DNA of 64,000 nt from Gavia stellata (GCF_030936135.1 NC_082637.1:58434775-58498774); one strand, 5' to 3'; shown: positions 1-11,042, numbered from the stretch's first letter. Numbers and translations are program-made. The notes: generated from the sequence alone by a model not told the origin.

Positions 1-3000
1 TTAAGGCTCAGGACTTCTCACATCTATTGAACAGTGCCTCTTCGGAGTAAACCAGTTTGATTAACACAGCTGACTGCAGTTCCATCAGTCCTACTCAGCT
101 GAGGCCCGAAGTTTAGACTCCATATATAGGTATTTAAGTACCAGCCTTGGCTCTTCCTGCTACACAGATCTTTAAACTTGTGTTGCCTCAGTCTAACTAG
201 CTCACATTAGAGAAATTTTAGCTTGGCAGCAGAATCTGGCCTTTTGAGACTGTCTTGCCAATGCTACTGCTGCTGCAGGAATAGCACCTACTTGCATGGA
301 ATCGAACCAAGAACAGTATCTTTGTGAGGATTTGCTCCTAGAGATCATCAGTTGTGTTCTGATGTGATCACTAGAGCTCATCTAAATCAGCAAAGCTATG
401 AGAAGGCATGAAATGAGTGTAGCACAGGAATTCAACTCTGTATTGTGAGTGAGCCAAAGAAAAGCTGTTCTGCACCGGCTGGGTACACCAAGTCAGGCTG
501 AGTTACTTCATAATTTACATCTTTTAGCTGGTTAACACATTTGCAGCATCGCCTGCCATAGGATTTGTCCCATACTGCTGAGCACTTACATTCCCACCAG
601 ACTGCAGAGGAGGGGCTCTGCCTTCAGTTTGCCTTTGCCTTTGTTGGGCTGTTCAAAGCCACATGGCCACAGAGTATGCCCTTGATGTCAGGGTGCACAG
701 AGCAAAGAAACTAAGAGGTCTGACTGCTCTGTGTGGCATGTGTGGCACTTCTTTTGTGGCCTTACTTAAAAAAAAGGACATAAAAGCACAGTAATTAGAA
801 TGCATGGGTTGACTGGAGACTAGCAAAGTGCATGTTTAACTTCCCTGGATGTTCAAACCCAGCAGATGCCTGTGCACTGAGCTGAGGGTAATGTTTCTCA
901 GACAGGCTAGGTGCCTATGTGGTCACTGGGACATGTTTCTCAGGAGAACTCCCTTGCAGGGTCATCTGCACCTTGGCTCCCAGACTGTGCCATGCTCAAA
1001 GAAAGGAGCAGAAGTGGGTCTGATCCCTCCCTTCCAATCTCTCCCTTGAGCAGGGTTTTCAAGCCCCCCCACTTGAGATTGTTATGTAGCTGCTGGGACT
1101 TACAGGGTCCTTCCATCCTCTGGGTGCTCCTTCAAGGATTGCACCTGGCCTGGAAGGGATGTCTGGCTCTGAGAGATGTCATCTGGGATCCAGGGAAGCT
1201 GAGAACCAGTTTCCCGATTTTTCCTAGGGCCCATGGCCCAGGAAAGCATCACTAGCCTCCAGGTTCTTCAGGAGGGAGGGCTGCAATGACCTAACATGAA
1301 TGACATGTCTATCAGGGCTCCTAGCAGTAGTGCAAGCAGAGTCAAACTGAAGCAAAAAGTTGTGGAAAGGACTGGGAAAATGACCGAGTTCTGCATGTTT
1401 TGTTTTGGTTTGTTTTTTACCTAGTCTTTTTCACAATTTTCCTGTCAAACAGCCCTGCAGGAGTTTTCAGTAGTTGAGGAATTGTTATGAATTCTGTTGA
1501 AACAAGTCAGCACTATGTGAGAGTCATGTTAGTTATGATGGACTTGCTGTGACTTCCATGTGGGAGCACTGAGAAATCCTGGAGGAATTCATTTGGAACT
1601 TACTGTTAAAAGACTGTGCTACTGATAACATGCTAAGATCATCTTGGCTTTTTTCTCTTCTGCCCCAACTGCACAATTCCTGGGGCTTTTATTTTCTTTT
1701 TTTTTTTTTCCTTTTCTTTTCTTTAAAAAGAAAAAAACCTATACATAATGCAGAGGTCAAATACAGACCACCTTAATCAGAGTTTCATTTCATTCTGCTT
1801 TAGCAGTTGTCTGTAAAAGTGCATACTTGTAAAGTGCTAGTAAAAGCACCTAACAAAAAATCCTCTGAATTATTTATAAAAGCAGTTTTTGTCTTCATGT
1901 GCCACTCAGAGAAACTAAGCATCCCCCCTGATGAATTAGTGATTACTCAGTATTTAAAAGGCAGTATTTACATGATACATAACGGCTCAAAATGGGACCA
2001 CACACAAAGAGATTCATATAACTAGGTGCCATCACCTGCCTGTAAGTTCAGCTCCTGAAGTAGCACAGAAATGTCTTACAAACAAAGATAGCAAGGTTCT
2101 TAATTTAGCAAGGTGGGGAAACATTTTTCTGCAATACCATTGCTACTTTAGGCAGCTGAAATGTGGAGCTGTAATAATCAAACGCATGGATGTTTTGCAG
2201 ATTCAGATAAACTAACGAGGAATTATCTGCGTGGTATGAATAGTCCAGTGCAACATCACATATACATAAGTTTCCTTTGCCCCTATGCTTCTGAAATATG
2301 TGGACCACTTTCTCTGCTTTAAAAAGACAATCCCTTCTCTATGCATAAATCGTGGGTAACATGACATGGTCCCTCACACCTGGAATACTCAATTTTGGAA
2401 ATTATAGTTGCTGCAGGCATGCACGTTTCATATAAGAAGCTGTTAGGGAGCAATAAAAGCACATTTTGTGTAGAAACCTGAACATCTTTCAGGACTGTGG
2501 CTATTTCAACCTCCCTTCTCATTTAAAAATTCTTTATCGTTAGCCTTGCAATCCTCCATGTTTTGGAAGAATCACACAGTTCTTACTTTTGTTTGTAACA
2601 TGCTGAAACTTCAGAAGATACCTTGGTCACACGTGACACCTTAGACTACAGAAGCCCATTATTATTTTTATTAGATGTTTCCAACTTGTACCCACCACTG
2701 CCTGGAAGGATTCTTATTAAACATACTAAAAGTTAGAAGACAAAAACAAACCAGAAATAGTAAATTTATGTACTTATGCAGCTATAAATCTTCTCAAATG
2801 ATGCATAGAAAGTAAAGAGTTAAGAATTTTCTTCTGGTCTTTTTTCTTTGTAGAACAACACCATTTCACCCTCACACTTACAGGGTTCTCACAGACATCC
2901 TGTCCACCCTGGATTTATAATTCTCATTCCCCAAAAAAATACAGATATGTTACATTTTTAAAGGAGAGCAAAAACATACTCCTTTTGAAACACAATCATT

Positions 3001-3276
3001 TCAATTCATTTCTGAAAGTGAAAATTACTCACATTTCATTAAAAAAAAATCCACACCTTTTTCTTTCTTAAAAGAAGGTGCCCGGCACTGTAAGATCCAC
3101 AAACTTACTCAAACTGATTACAAAACTCAGTGGGACCAGCACTGGACTGTAACAGTTTAAACTACAAGCAGATACAAGTCCTTCTGAAAATAGAGTGGGG
3201 GCAGGATGTGACTAGTGTTTAGAAAAAATAAAAGAAAAACAAAAAAACCCAAAAAACCAACCACAAATGAGCTTAC
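1..3276. other. AT-rich stretch without a recognised gene
   Basis: No homology is recognisable in any frame, and the open frames are short and of unremarkable composition. The part from about 1680 to 3240 is AT-rich with many A and T runs, as in introns or long 3' UTRs. It lies directly 3' of the weak minus-strand exon candidate at 3277-3420, so it could be the next intron or the 3' UTR of the same unknown transcript. That link is inference only. Confidence 0.4.
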
Positions 3277-3420
3277 CTTTAAAGAAAGACAGGAACAAGG
3301 ATGCCCAGAGACATAGTCCAGAATAAACAAATCCCAAACACTTTTCTGTGAGCATTGTCAAAATAGGCTGGCTATGCTTCCTGAGCAGAGGGTGAAAGAG
3401 GATGAAGTCTTGGAGACAGC
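3277..3420 (-). other. weak candidate internal exon of an unknown gene
   Basis: On the minus strand a 144-bp open stretch is bounded by an acceptor-like AG (preceded by TGTCATTCC) and a donor matching AAAG|GTAAGC. Read in the open frame it would be 47 full codons with split codons at both ends (phase 1 in, phase 1 out). It contains a hydrophobic segment, CLGFVYSGLCLWASLFLSFF, that could be a membrane helix. I do not recognise the protein and found no neighbouring exon to join it to. Chance splice motifs around a hydrophobic open frame are the main alternative. Confidence 0.2.
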
Positions 3421-4267
3421 CTGGAATGACAGATGGATTTGGCAATTACAGTAATAAGGCATCAAACCAGCTTCCCACCAAGAGAGAGAAGAGCATTTGC
3501 TCCTGTGCTTCTCCAGTCCCCAGGAGCCAAATCAGCTCAGTGCTGGGTCAGTAAATCCAAGCACAAAGGGGCTGGTTACTTTGCTTGGGACTCACATTCC
3601 CAGGCACTCTGAGTCTTTTCTTGGTCGAAGCTAATGCTAGCGATCCCCACACACAGCTGTGTGTGTACAGCAAGGAGGGGGAGCGTGCTGCCTGGGAGAT
3701 GCTTTCCACATCCCCACAGATTGTGCCTAACTCAAGGCAGCACGTCTGCAGTGTTTCCAGTGCTTGCGCTCGAGTGCCTCTAGAGCTGTTTCCCAGCAAA
3801 ATGAGTTTGTGTCCCTCTCTGCTCTCTCTCAGCTGCCAGAGCAACTTGCAGCAAGCACCTGTGGCATGGGCCCTCTGCCATGCACCTGCCCTTTCTCTCA
3901 GCAGAGGTGGCTGGGGAGATTCAATAGTACACAAGATGGGGAAGGTGAAACTAGCCAATCTCCTGCCCTTTTTGATGCACCCCTTCCTGCGATCACTTCC
4001 ACCAGAGGCAGGGAACTGGCCTGAGTGTCCTCTTCCCCAGCTGCCCACATCTGCTGGCTCCCCACCATGGAATTTTGCACACACCCTGGCTCCCCTGGGA
4101 CAGCTACTCTACCTCCCCACTCCATTTTATTCACCAGCCAGGCAAAGGCAAGGCAAGGCAAAGGCTTGAATACATTTCATAACATTCATCATTAACATTC
4201 ATCATTTGTCCCTTTTTTTATTCTTTTGCCTATTCTGCACACTTGCCCACTTCTCTTTCATTGAAAA
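3421..4267. other. no recognisable feature
   Basis: Overlapping open frames of 86 to 194 codons occur on both strands here. They resemble no protein I know, have no splice context and probably reflect moderate GC content. A short AGGCAAAGGC-type direct repeat sits near 4140-4165, and two near-identical CATTCATCATT copies lie at 4188-4206. Confidence 0.4.
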
Positions 4268-4319
4268 CAGGTGTAGGACTTTGCAATTCCCTTTGTTGAA
4301 CTTCTTGGGTCTCCTGCCT
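4268..4319 (-). mobile_element. CR1 LINE fragment
   Basis: On the minus strand this short piece encodes the CR1 ORF2 peptide KKFNKGNCKVLHL, which lies C-terminal to the reverse transcriptase core. It matches the start of the larger CR1 copy at 6128-6919. Both copies stop resembling CR1 at the same upstream point, next to the same AGGCAGGAG-type flank. Confidence 0.6.
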
Positions 4320-4675
4320 TGGCAGGATACAACCCTAGGTTGAGACAGAGAGCAGCACCAAGTTGTGATTCTGTGCAGGAGGGATCTGGGCGCCGCTGTA
4401 GCAAGGCTGCACCAGGCAGTGCAGGCTGGTAGGAGAGCAGAGCCCTGGGACGTGGGTGCAGAGGGTGCGGTGAGGAGGAGGCTAGGCCTGGGGTGATGAG
4501 CAATGGGGCACGGTCGGTCCCTGGAGAACTGTGGGCTAGAAACACCTGCCCTGGGACCAGCTGCAGAGATGCAGACCTGGAGCTGGGCAGCCTTTGCCTT
4601 TGGGGGGAACAACAAAATAGTACCTCGCACATGTAGAAGGACCCATAACCATCAACATCCCACCCCTCCTGGCCA

Positions 4676-4745
4676 GGGGCTGCCTCGCTGCACCCCCTCT
4701 CCCACCAGGCTGACCCCAGCAGCCGTACAGCCCAGCAGACACATG
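4676..4745. repeat. duplicated segment, copy 1 of 2
   Basis: This 70-bp stretch is nearly repeated at about 6918-6987; the shared core includes CTCTCCCACCAGGCTGACCC and CCCAGCAGACA. In the second copy it lies directly beside the CR1 piece. Here about 356 bp (4320-4675) separate it from its CR1 piece. An insertion in this copy or a deletion in the other would explain the difference. Confidence 0.6.
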
Positions 4746-4757
4746 ACCAGTTGGCCA

Positions 4758-5515
4758 GCCTCAATGATTCTCAAATCAGCACACGAATGCCCTTCAAGAC
4801 CAGATGGCCAGGCCCCATGGTGCTCAAATCAGGGGGAAGAGATCCTGCAAGAGCAGGGGACCCATTTCTGTGGTGCTCAAATGATGTCCTGGCCCTGTGG
4901 TCTTGCAGAACCAGGATCCATGGCACCCTGCTCAAGGGAAAGGGGGTCTGCAAGACCAGAGGACCAACACCCGTGCAGTAGTGCTCTGGGAGAAGATGCA
5001 CTCAGAGAGCACATGTCCAGGCCCCATGATAGTCAAATCAGGGCAAAGAGACTGTGCAATACCAATGGTACTCTGCTATGGACAAAGAGACCATGTGAGA
5101 TCAGAGGGCCAGGCCCCACAGCACTAGAATCAAGGCAAAAGGCCCTGCAAGAGCAGAGGGACAGACCCCATGGCTGCTGACTCAGGGGAAAGAGTCCTGC
5201 AAGACCAGAGGGCAAGGACCCATGCTGCTCAGATCAGGGCTTAGAGACCCTGCAAGAGCAGAGGGCCAGGCTCCATGCAAGTTGAATTCCGGCAAAGAGG
5301 CTGAGCAGGAGCAGAGGGCCCAGCCCCATGGCACTCACTAGGAAGAAAAAGGTCCAGCAAGATGAGATGGTCAGTCTCAGTGGTGCTCAAATCAGCACAA
5401 AGAGACCTTACCAGCCCATAGGGTCAGACCCATGGCACTCAAAGGAGAGGAAGGAAGCCCTCCAAGACCAGTGGGCCACACCTCACAACTCTTTAATCAG
5501 GGCACCTGGCTCTCC
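4758..5515. repeat. degenerate minisatellite, unit about 52 bp
   Basis: Roughly 14 diverged units follow each other. Each carries a GGCCAGGCCCCATGG-like block, a TGCTCAAATCAGGG-like block and a block like AGAGACCCTGCAAGAGCAGA. Adjacent clean units near 5150-5310 measure about 52-53 bp. The 225-codon plus-strand open frame across the array (4503-5180) is a by-product of the repeat, not a gene. Copy number and unit length were counted by eye. Confidence 0.75.
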
Positions 5516-5611
5516 AGGGCTTGGTGTCATGCATCAGCACTCATCCTGTCCTGCTATGGAGGCTATGGTTAGGCAGCAAAAGAAAACACCAGCAGGCCCT
5601 TGGCTTTCTTC

Positions 5612-5627
5612 TTTTTTTTTTTTTTTT
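5612..5627. repeat. T16 homopolymer
   Basis: An uninterrupted run of T. It lies next to a stretch (about 5630-5720) that is imperfectly repeated at about 6010-6105. Confidence 0.9.
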
Positions 5628-5629
5628 GA

Positions 5630-6105
5630 AAACTTTTCTGCCCTGCTCTCATTGCTCCACCCAGCGCTAGTCACTGATGGATGTGTCTTCCTGGGAGACA
5701 GAGGGAAAGTAGACAGCCTTGGACAGCTTGCCTCTATCATTTCATTTCTCTCTCCCTTCCCATGCAACAGCTACCAAGGTTCAGCTGCTTCTTCTCTTGG
5801 CTGCAAAAGACAGGTCTCTCTGCCTCTCTTTGGATGCTGTGTGCCCCAGATCAGAGTCTTGCAGATACAAATGGCCAGCAGTATCCAAAAGACACAGAGT
5901 AGGACCTGAACTGCCTAGAGCACAAGTGAATGCCGCTGGAGAGACATTTACTTGGTGAAGACTGAATTCTGGAGACTCTTCAAGGCCAAGCTGACAGTTG
6001 TCTTCTCATTGCCTGCCTTCCTGCCCTGCTCTCCAGTGCTCTGCCCACAGAGAGTCACTGACGGAGAGTTTTGGGTGGGGGGGCAGAGTGGGGGAAACTC
6101 GTCGG
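5630..6105. repeat. imperfect direct duplication about 380 bp apart
   Basis: The segment around 5638-5680 (CTGCCCTGCTCTC, then AGTCACTGATGGA) recurs around 6020-6065 (CTGCCCTGCTCTC, then AGTCACTGACGGA). The sequence between them shows no gene. It could be a diverged tandem duplication or two fragments of one unrecognised interspersed repeat. Confidence 0.45.
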
Positions 6106-6127
6106 CCTTTGAGAATAATGCCTGTAT

Positions 6128-6919
6128 CACAAAATCACAGAATCACAGGCTGGCTGAGGTTGGAAGGGATCTCTGGAGGTCATCTTGTCCAAGCCCCCTG
6201 CTCAAGCAGGGCCACTTAGAGTCAGTTGCCCAGGACCATGTCCAGGCAGCTTTTGAAGATTTCCAAGGAGAGAGACTCCACCACCTCCCCAGGTTACCTG
6301 TGCCAGTGCTCGGTCACCCTCATGGTGAAAAAATGTTTCCTGACATTCAGGAGGAACCTCCATGTTTCAGTTTGTGCCCACTGCCTCTGGTCCTGTCACT
6401 GGGCACCACCGAAAAGAGCCTGGCTCCATCTTTGCAGCCTCCCTTCAGGTCTTTATATACATCGATGAGATCCCCCCCCCACCGAGCCTTCTCCAGGCTG
6501 AACAGTCCCAGCTCTCTCCAGCCTTTCCTGACATTTCCCCAGTTCCTTTATCATCTTAGTGGGTATTTTCTGAACACTCTCCAGTGTGTCCATATCTCCC
6601 TTGTAATGGGGACCCCAGGACTGGACCCAGCACTCCAGATGTGGCCTCACCAGTGCTGAGGAGAGGGGAAGGATACCCTCCCTTGACCTGCTAGCAACAT
6701 GCCTCCCAGTGCAGCCCAGGAGACCATTAGCCTTCTTTGCAGCAAAGGGCACACTGCTGGCTCGTGTTCAACTTGGTGTCCACCAGGACCCCCAGGTCTT
6801 CTTCTGCCATGCTTTTTTCCACCCGGGAGGCCTCCAGCCTATACTGGTGCCTGGGGTTGTTTGTCCCCAGGCGCAGAACTTTGCACTTCCCCTTGTTGAA
6901 CTTCTTGTGGCTCCTGCCT
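6128..6919 (-). mobile_element. CR1 LINE, 5'-truncated and decayed
   Basis: The left edge (CACAGAATCACAGG, then GGTTGGAAGGGAT) is the typical CR1 3' end in reverse. On the minus strand it encodes pieces of the C-terminal part of ORF2, including [30 protein letters not shown] and MIKELG. These are spread over different frames, so it is inactive. The upstream limit coincides with the duplicated flank at 6918-6987. Confidence 0.9.
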
Positions 6920-6987
6920 TGCTGCATCGCCGCACCACCTCTCCCACCAGGCTGACCCCAGCAGCTGTAGGGCCCAGCAGACATACG
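6918..6987. repeat. duplicated segment, copy 2 of 2
   Basis: A near copy of 4676-4745. It joins the CR1 fragment directly, which makes the pair a composite repeat (flank plus CR1) present twice about 2.2 kb apart. Confidence 0.6.
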
Positions 6988-7109
6988 AGGAAATAGCGGT
7001 CGTAGCACCAGGAAAAGGGGGGAAAAGCAGTGCAGGTGGGGATAGCAATGCCACCGGCATTATTAGTAATACTGAGACTTTTTCTGCAGTTTTCATGCTT
7101 TCATTTTCT

Positions 7110-7115
7110 TTTATT
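7110..7115 (-). terminator. AATAAA polyadenylation signal of the Topors-like gene
   Basis: On the minus strand AATAAA lies about 105 bp downstream of the stop codon of the Topors-like gene. It is the first canonical signal after that stop. Confidence 0.6.
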
Positions 7116-7218
7116 AAATGTTAAATAGATTCAGGGGACCAGGACCACAAGGCACTGGTGTGTGCCCCAGCTGCAGCCCGGTCCTGGTTTAGCCAGCCCC
7201 TGAGGCACCCTCCCAGTG

Positions 7219-8235
7219 TCACTGATAGCGGGGTGGCTTCCTGGGGGGCTGGGAAGGGTCCTTAGAGCTGCTGGCCCTCCTCTTCAGGCCTCTCTGGGGC
7301 CCCCCAGGTGACCGTTCAGCGCACCGGCTGCGCATGGAAGGCCCAGGCACAGCCTCCTCTGTGTCCTCCTGTCGCTCTTCTTGCTCCTCATGGGTGGGAA
7401 CGGGGACAGAGGAGGGGCTGCCAAGACCCCCACAAAGGGCTGGGCTGGGGGCAGGAGCCCCTCCTTGGGAGGCAGCGGAGCCAGGGGCAGCCATGGGGCT
7501 GTCCTCCCGCACCCCAGCAGCATGGCCGTCCCCCAGGCCCATCCGACGTCGGGCCTCCCCGCTGCACCGGTGCACGATGGTGTCAAAAAGCTGGTGGACA
7601 AAGCTCCTTGTGCGCCTGCCCAGGGAGGCCCGCAGCAGCTGGATCAGAGCGTCCTTATCAAGGCCAAAGTATCGCAGGCTAGACGTGACGAGGCTCTGCG
7701 CTGCTGCTGCTTCCTGGGCATCCTCAAAGAGCTGCCCCAGCTCCTGATGAAGCCAGGGCAGCAGTGGATGGAGGACAGCGGGGTAGACACGGAAGAGGGA
7801 TGCCCAGACATAGGCATGGAAGCCACCCACTGGAGCCCAGGGCAACAGCCTTGCAGCTGCTGGCTGGGCTGCTGCAGGGTGATGGAGGCTGTGGGCAGCT
7901 GGGTGTCTGGGAGCTCCTGTCAAGTGGACGACGACTGGTGGTGAGATGACGTGCTCCTCACAGTCATCGTCCTCCCGCACTGAGTGTAAGATGGAGCTCA
8001 CCCTCCTTTTGCAGAGCGGGCGCTCAGGCTTGCTCTCAGCCCACCGCAGGATGCAGGTGTAACAGAATTGGTGGAGGCATGGCATCACATAGCTGGCCTC
8101 CTTCCAGCTGTCCAAGCATATTGGACAGCAGTTCTCCAGCTCTGTGGCCATGCTGTCCATGTGCTGTGGTGGGCTGGGGGTACCTAGGGATGACAAGCTG
8201 CTCCCTCTCACTGCCGCTGCAGCAGCAGTTGTCAT
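7219..8235 (-). CDS. Topors-like RING-finger E3 ubiquitin ligase, one RING ligand replaced
   Basis: A 338-residue protein in one uninterrupted coding exon. The RING region (about residues 36-76) has CPIC (C37, C40), then C53, H55, C58, C61 and C75, followed by SILHSVREDDD, which matches the TOPORS arrangement. A second conserved block (about 136-240), containing YPAVLHPLLPWL and RRTRSFVHQLFD, is also typical of avian Topors-like proteins. The C-terminus is rich in Ser, Pro, Glu and Arg. TOPORS family members transfer ubiquitin, and TOPORS also SUMO, in the nucleus. The seventh RING zinc ligand, expected as Cys in CPLC, is Arg72 (codon CGC at 8022-8020, one transition from TGC), so ligase activity is doubtful. 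I chose the ATG at 8235 because an acceptor (TCTCTTTTCTAG) ends one base before it and no ATG lies upstream in frame. A 5' non-coding exon is therefore likely. This could be a decaying paralogue. Confidence 0.75.
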   Translation of the reverse strand: MTTAAAAAVRGSSLSSLGTPSPPQHMDSMATELENCCPICLDSWKEASYVMPCLHQFCYTCILRWAESKPERPLCKRRVSSILHSVREDDDCEEHVISPPVVVHLTGAPRHPAAHSLHHPAAAQPAAARLLPWAPVGGFHAYVWASLFRVYPAVLHPLLPWLHQELGQLFEDAQEAAAAQSLVTSSLRYFGLDKDALIQLLRASLGRRTRSFVHQLFDTIVHRCSGEARRRMGLGDGHAAGVREDSPMAAPGSAASQGGAPAPSPALCGGLGSPSSVPVPTHEEQEERQEDTEEAVPGPSMRSRCAERSPGGPQRGLKRRASSSKDPSQPPRKPPRYQ

Positions 8236-8247
8236 GCTAGAAAAGAG
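8236..8247 (-). other. candidate 3' splice site just upstream of the Topors-like ATG
   Basis: On the minus strand TCTCTTTTCTAG is followed by C and then ATG. This is a good pyrimidine tract plus AG and suggests that the start codon lies at the beginning of exon 2. I could not identify the upstream exon. Confidence 0.4.
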
Positions 8248-8602
8248 AGACCACAATTGTTGGCTGACCTGATGAGGGGTGGAAGAAATGCCCAGGTCCC
8301 TCAGGAAGGAAACCCTCCCAGCTCCCCAGGGTGAGGTTTCCCCACACAGCTCACCTCTGCTGCTGCGAGTGTGCCTCCCAGGTCCCCCGCCTGCCTGAAC
8401 CAGGCAAGGTCAGGGAAAATCCTCTGATGGCTCTGAGGTCAGGCACTGAATGCTGCACTCAAGAACACCCCAGGCACAACCTCAGTACCAACAACAGCCT
8501 TACACGACACACCAAACCTCACGTTTTTGCTCACCTGGAGTGCAGGCATGAGCCAGCTGGGTGAGACACGGCACCTGGCTATAAGCAATGAGGGACATGT
8601 GG

Positions 8603-8690
8603 TCACAATCCATCGCACGGGGACATCACAGTCCATCGCTTGGAGATGTCACAGTCCACTGCTTGGTGACATCACTGTCCATCACGCAGG
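8603..8690. repeat. short tandem repeat, unit about 23-24 bp
   Basis: Four imperfect copies of a TCACAGTCCATCGCTTGGAG-like unit follow each other. They lie 5' of the Topors-like gene, within its possible first intron or promoter. Nothing else is recognisable between 8250 and 9320. Confidence 0.7.
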
Positions 8691-9324
8691 CATACCACAA
8701 TGGGCCGTCCTCGCCTGCGGCGCTCCCCCTGGCAGCAGTCCGGCCCCAGCACATGCGTCTGGGATTACTGCAATGCCACTGCCCCCTCCATCCCACCATC
8801 ACTTGTCTTGTTCTTGGCATCGGTGTTTCACACCAGCACCGAGGCCTTGGCCGTGTCTTCCCAGGCCCCCGTCAGGTCGCTCTGGCCAGGGCAGACATCG
8901 CCAGGCACATGCAGCAAGAGACTCGTGCCTCCCTTGGAGCCTGCAGGACAAAGTCCCACAGGCTCTCCCCACACCCCAGCATTGCTGGCCAGCCCTCTGG
9001 GCTTCCCTGCTTCCTCCGATGGGATATCAAAGGCAGCACTTGGCTTGCTTTCGTGGATTTTCTCCTACTTGTTGAGCCATCAAACCAATGCCTCCAGCCC
9101 CACACTCTGGGTGGCCATTTGCCAAAGGTGATTGCACCCCTCGCCCCCTGTGGAGACACCACAGGAGGCGGTCACTTCTCCAGATAGATGTTTGTGTTCA
9201 GTTCCTGCTGCCCCTTGGGCCAGGGTGGACATAGTGCTTGGGCCCCAGCTCAGATGTGGAGCTGGATGGGGCCCAGCATCCCCCGCTTGGAGTCTGCAGG
9301 GTGGTGGAGTGAACACTAATAACA

Positions 9325-11042
9325 ATAATACCGACAGACCTTGGGCTGCCCGGTCCTCTGAGTTGGAGGACCACAACTGCGGGAACACTGACTTTCCATT
9401 TTTGGACACTGAAGTCGTGAGGGACCAGTTGTATCAGTTGAACGTTCATAAGTACACGGTGTCAGATGGGATTCATCCCAGACTACTGAAGGAGCTAACG
9501 GTTGTTATAGCAGGACCCCTCTCAATCATCTACCAAAGGTCTTGGGAGTCTGGTGATGTCCCTGTTGACTGCAAGTTAGTCAGTGTTGTTCCGATTTACA
9601 AGAAGGGCATGAGGGAAGACCCAGGAAACCGCAGACCTGTTAGTCTAACCTCAGTACCTGGAAAAAATTACAGAGAAGACCATACTGGGTGCTGTCGAAA
9701 GGCGTTTAAAGGACAATACACTCATCAGGCACAGCCAATGTGGCTTCACAAAGGCAAAGTCCTGTTTAATTAATTTGATATCCTTCTACGATAATGTCAC
9801 CCACCTAGGGGATGAAGGGAAGGTAGTAGATGTAGTTCTTCTGGATTTTAGTAAGGCTTTTGATATTGTCCCTCACAGCACCCTTCTGGACAAGTTGTCC
9901 AGCTGTGAGATGAGCAGATACATGGCATTCTGGGTGAAGAACTTGCCTGAATGGCAGGGCTCAAAGGGCTGTGCTGAAAGGGGCTACATCTGGCTGGTGA
10001 CCACTCACCAGCAGTGCTCTTCAGGGCTCAGTTCTAGGACCAGTCTTGTTCAATATTTTTATCAATGATCTGGAGGCAGGAGTTGAATGCATCATTAGCA
10101 AGTTTGCTGATGATACTAAACCGGGAGGTGCTGTTGACTCTCTCGAGGGATAAGAGGCCTTGCAGAGAGATCTAGATAGATTGGAGCATTGTTCTCCAAT
10201 ATCCAATATCTTAAGATATGCATCCGCATATATTAATAGGATGAAATTTAACAAGTTCAAATGCTGGATTCTGCACCTGGGAGGGAGGCACACTGGACAC
10301 AAGTATAAATTGGAAGAGGAGTGGCTGGAGCGCTGCCCTGCAGAAAGGGATCTAGGGGTGCTGGTTGACAGCAGGCTGAATATGAGTCAGCAGTGTGCCC
10401 TGGCAGCCAAGAGGGCAAACCGCATCCTGAGGTGCATCAAATACAGTACAACCAGCCGGTCAAAAGAGGTGATTATCTGTATTTAATGCTGTATTTAATG
10501 TTGCTGTGGCCTCACCTTGAATACTGTTTTGGGCCCCACAATTTAAGAAGAATGTTAACACACTTGAATGAGTCCAGAGGAGGGTAACAAAGCTGGTGAA
10601 AGGGCTGGAAGGCACATCCTGTGAGGAGCGGCTGAGGATATGGGGTTTGTGTGGTTTGAAGAAAAGGAGACTGAGGGGCGACCTCATTGCTCTCTACAGC
10701 TTCCTGAGGAGGGGAAGTGGAGAGGGAGCTGCTGATGTCTTCTCCCTGGGATCCAGTGACAGGATGCATGGGAATGGGTCAACGCTGCGCAAGGGGAGGT
10801 TCAGACTTGACGTTAGTTGGGAAACACTTTTTTACCGAGAGGGTGGTCAAACACTGGAACAGGCTTCCTCGAGAGGTGGTCAATGCCCCATGCCTGTCAG
10901 TGTTTAAGAGGCATTTGGACAATGCCCTTAATAGCAAGCTTTAACTTTCAGTCAGACCTGAAGTGGTCAGGCAGTTGGACTAGATGATCATTGTAGGTCC
11001 CTTCCAACTGAACTACTCTATTCTGTTCTGTTCTGTTCTATT
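9325..11042 (+). mobile_element. CR1 LINE, 5'-truncated, with reverse transcriptase remnants
   Basis: The plus strand encodes CR1 ORF2 pieces in order: [45 protein letters not shown] (motif A), FADD (motif C, near 10105), FNKFKCWILHLGG, RDLGVLVDSRLNMSQQCALAAKRAN and the C-terminal tail. It ends with the CR1 3' terminus (TCCCTTCCAACTGAA) and a short TTCTG-type repeat at 11020-11042. Frameshifts and stops break the frame, so it is inactive. The 5' limit is approximate. Confidence 0.9.

Noticed and set aside
4503..5180. 225-codon plus-strand open frame
   Set aside because: It spans the 52-bp minisatellite; the peptide is a repeat by-product.
7308..7949. Plus-strand frames opposite the Topors-like gene
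   Set aside because: Antisense shadows of the real minus-strand coding exon.
8236..8256. N-terminal extension of the Topors-like frame (7 residues)
   Set aside because: It would start at TTG and lies across a splice acceptor; the ATG at 8235 is the better start.
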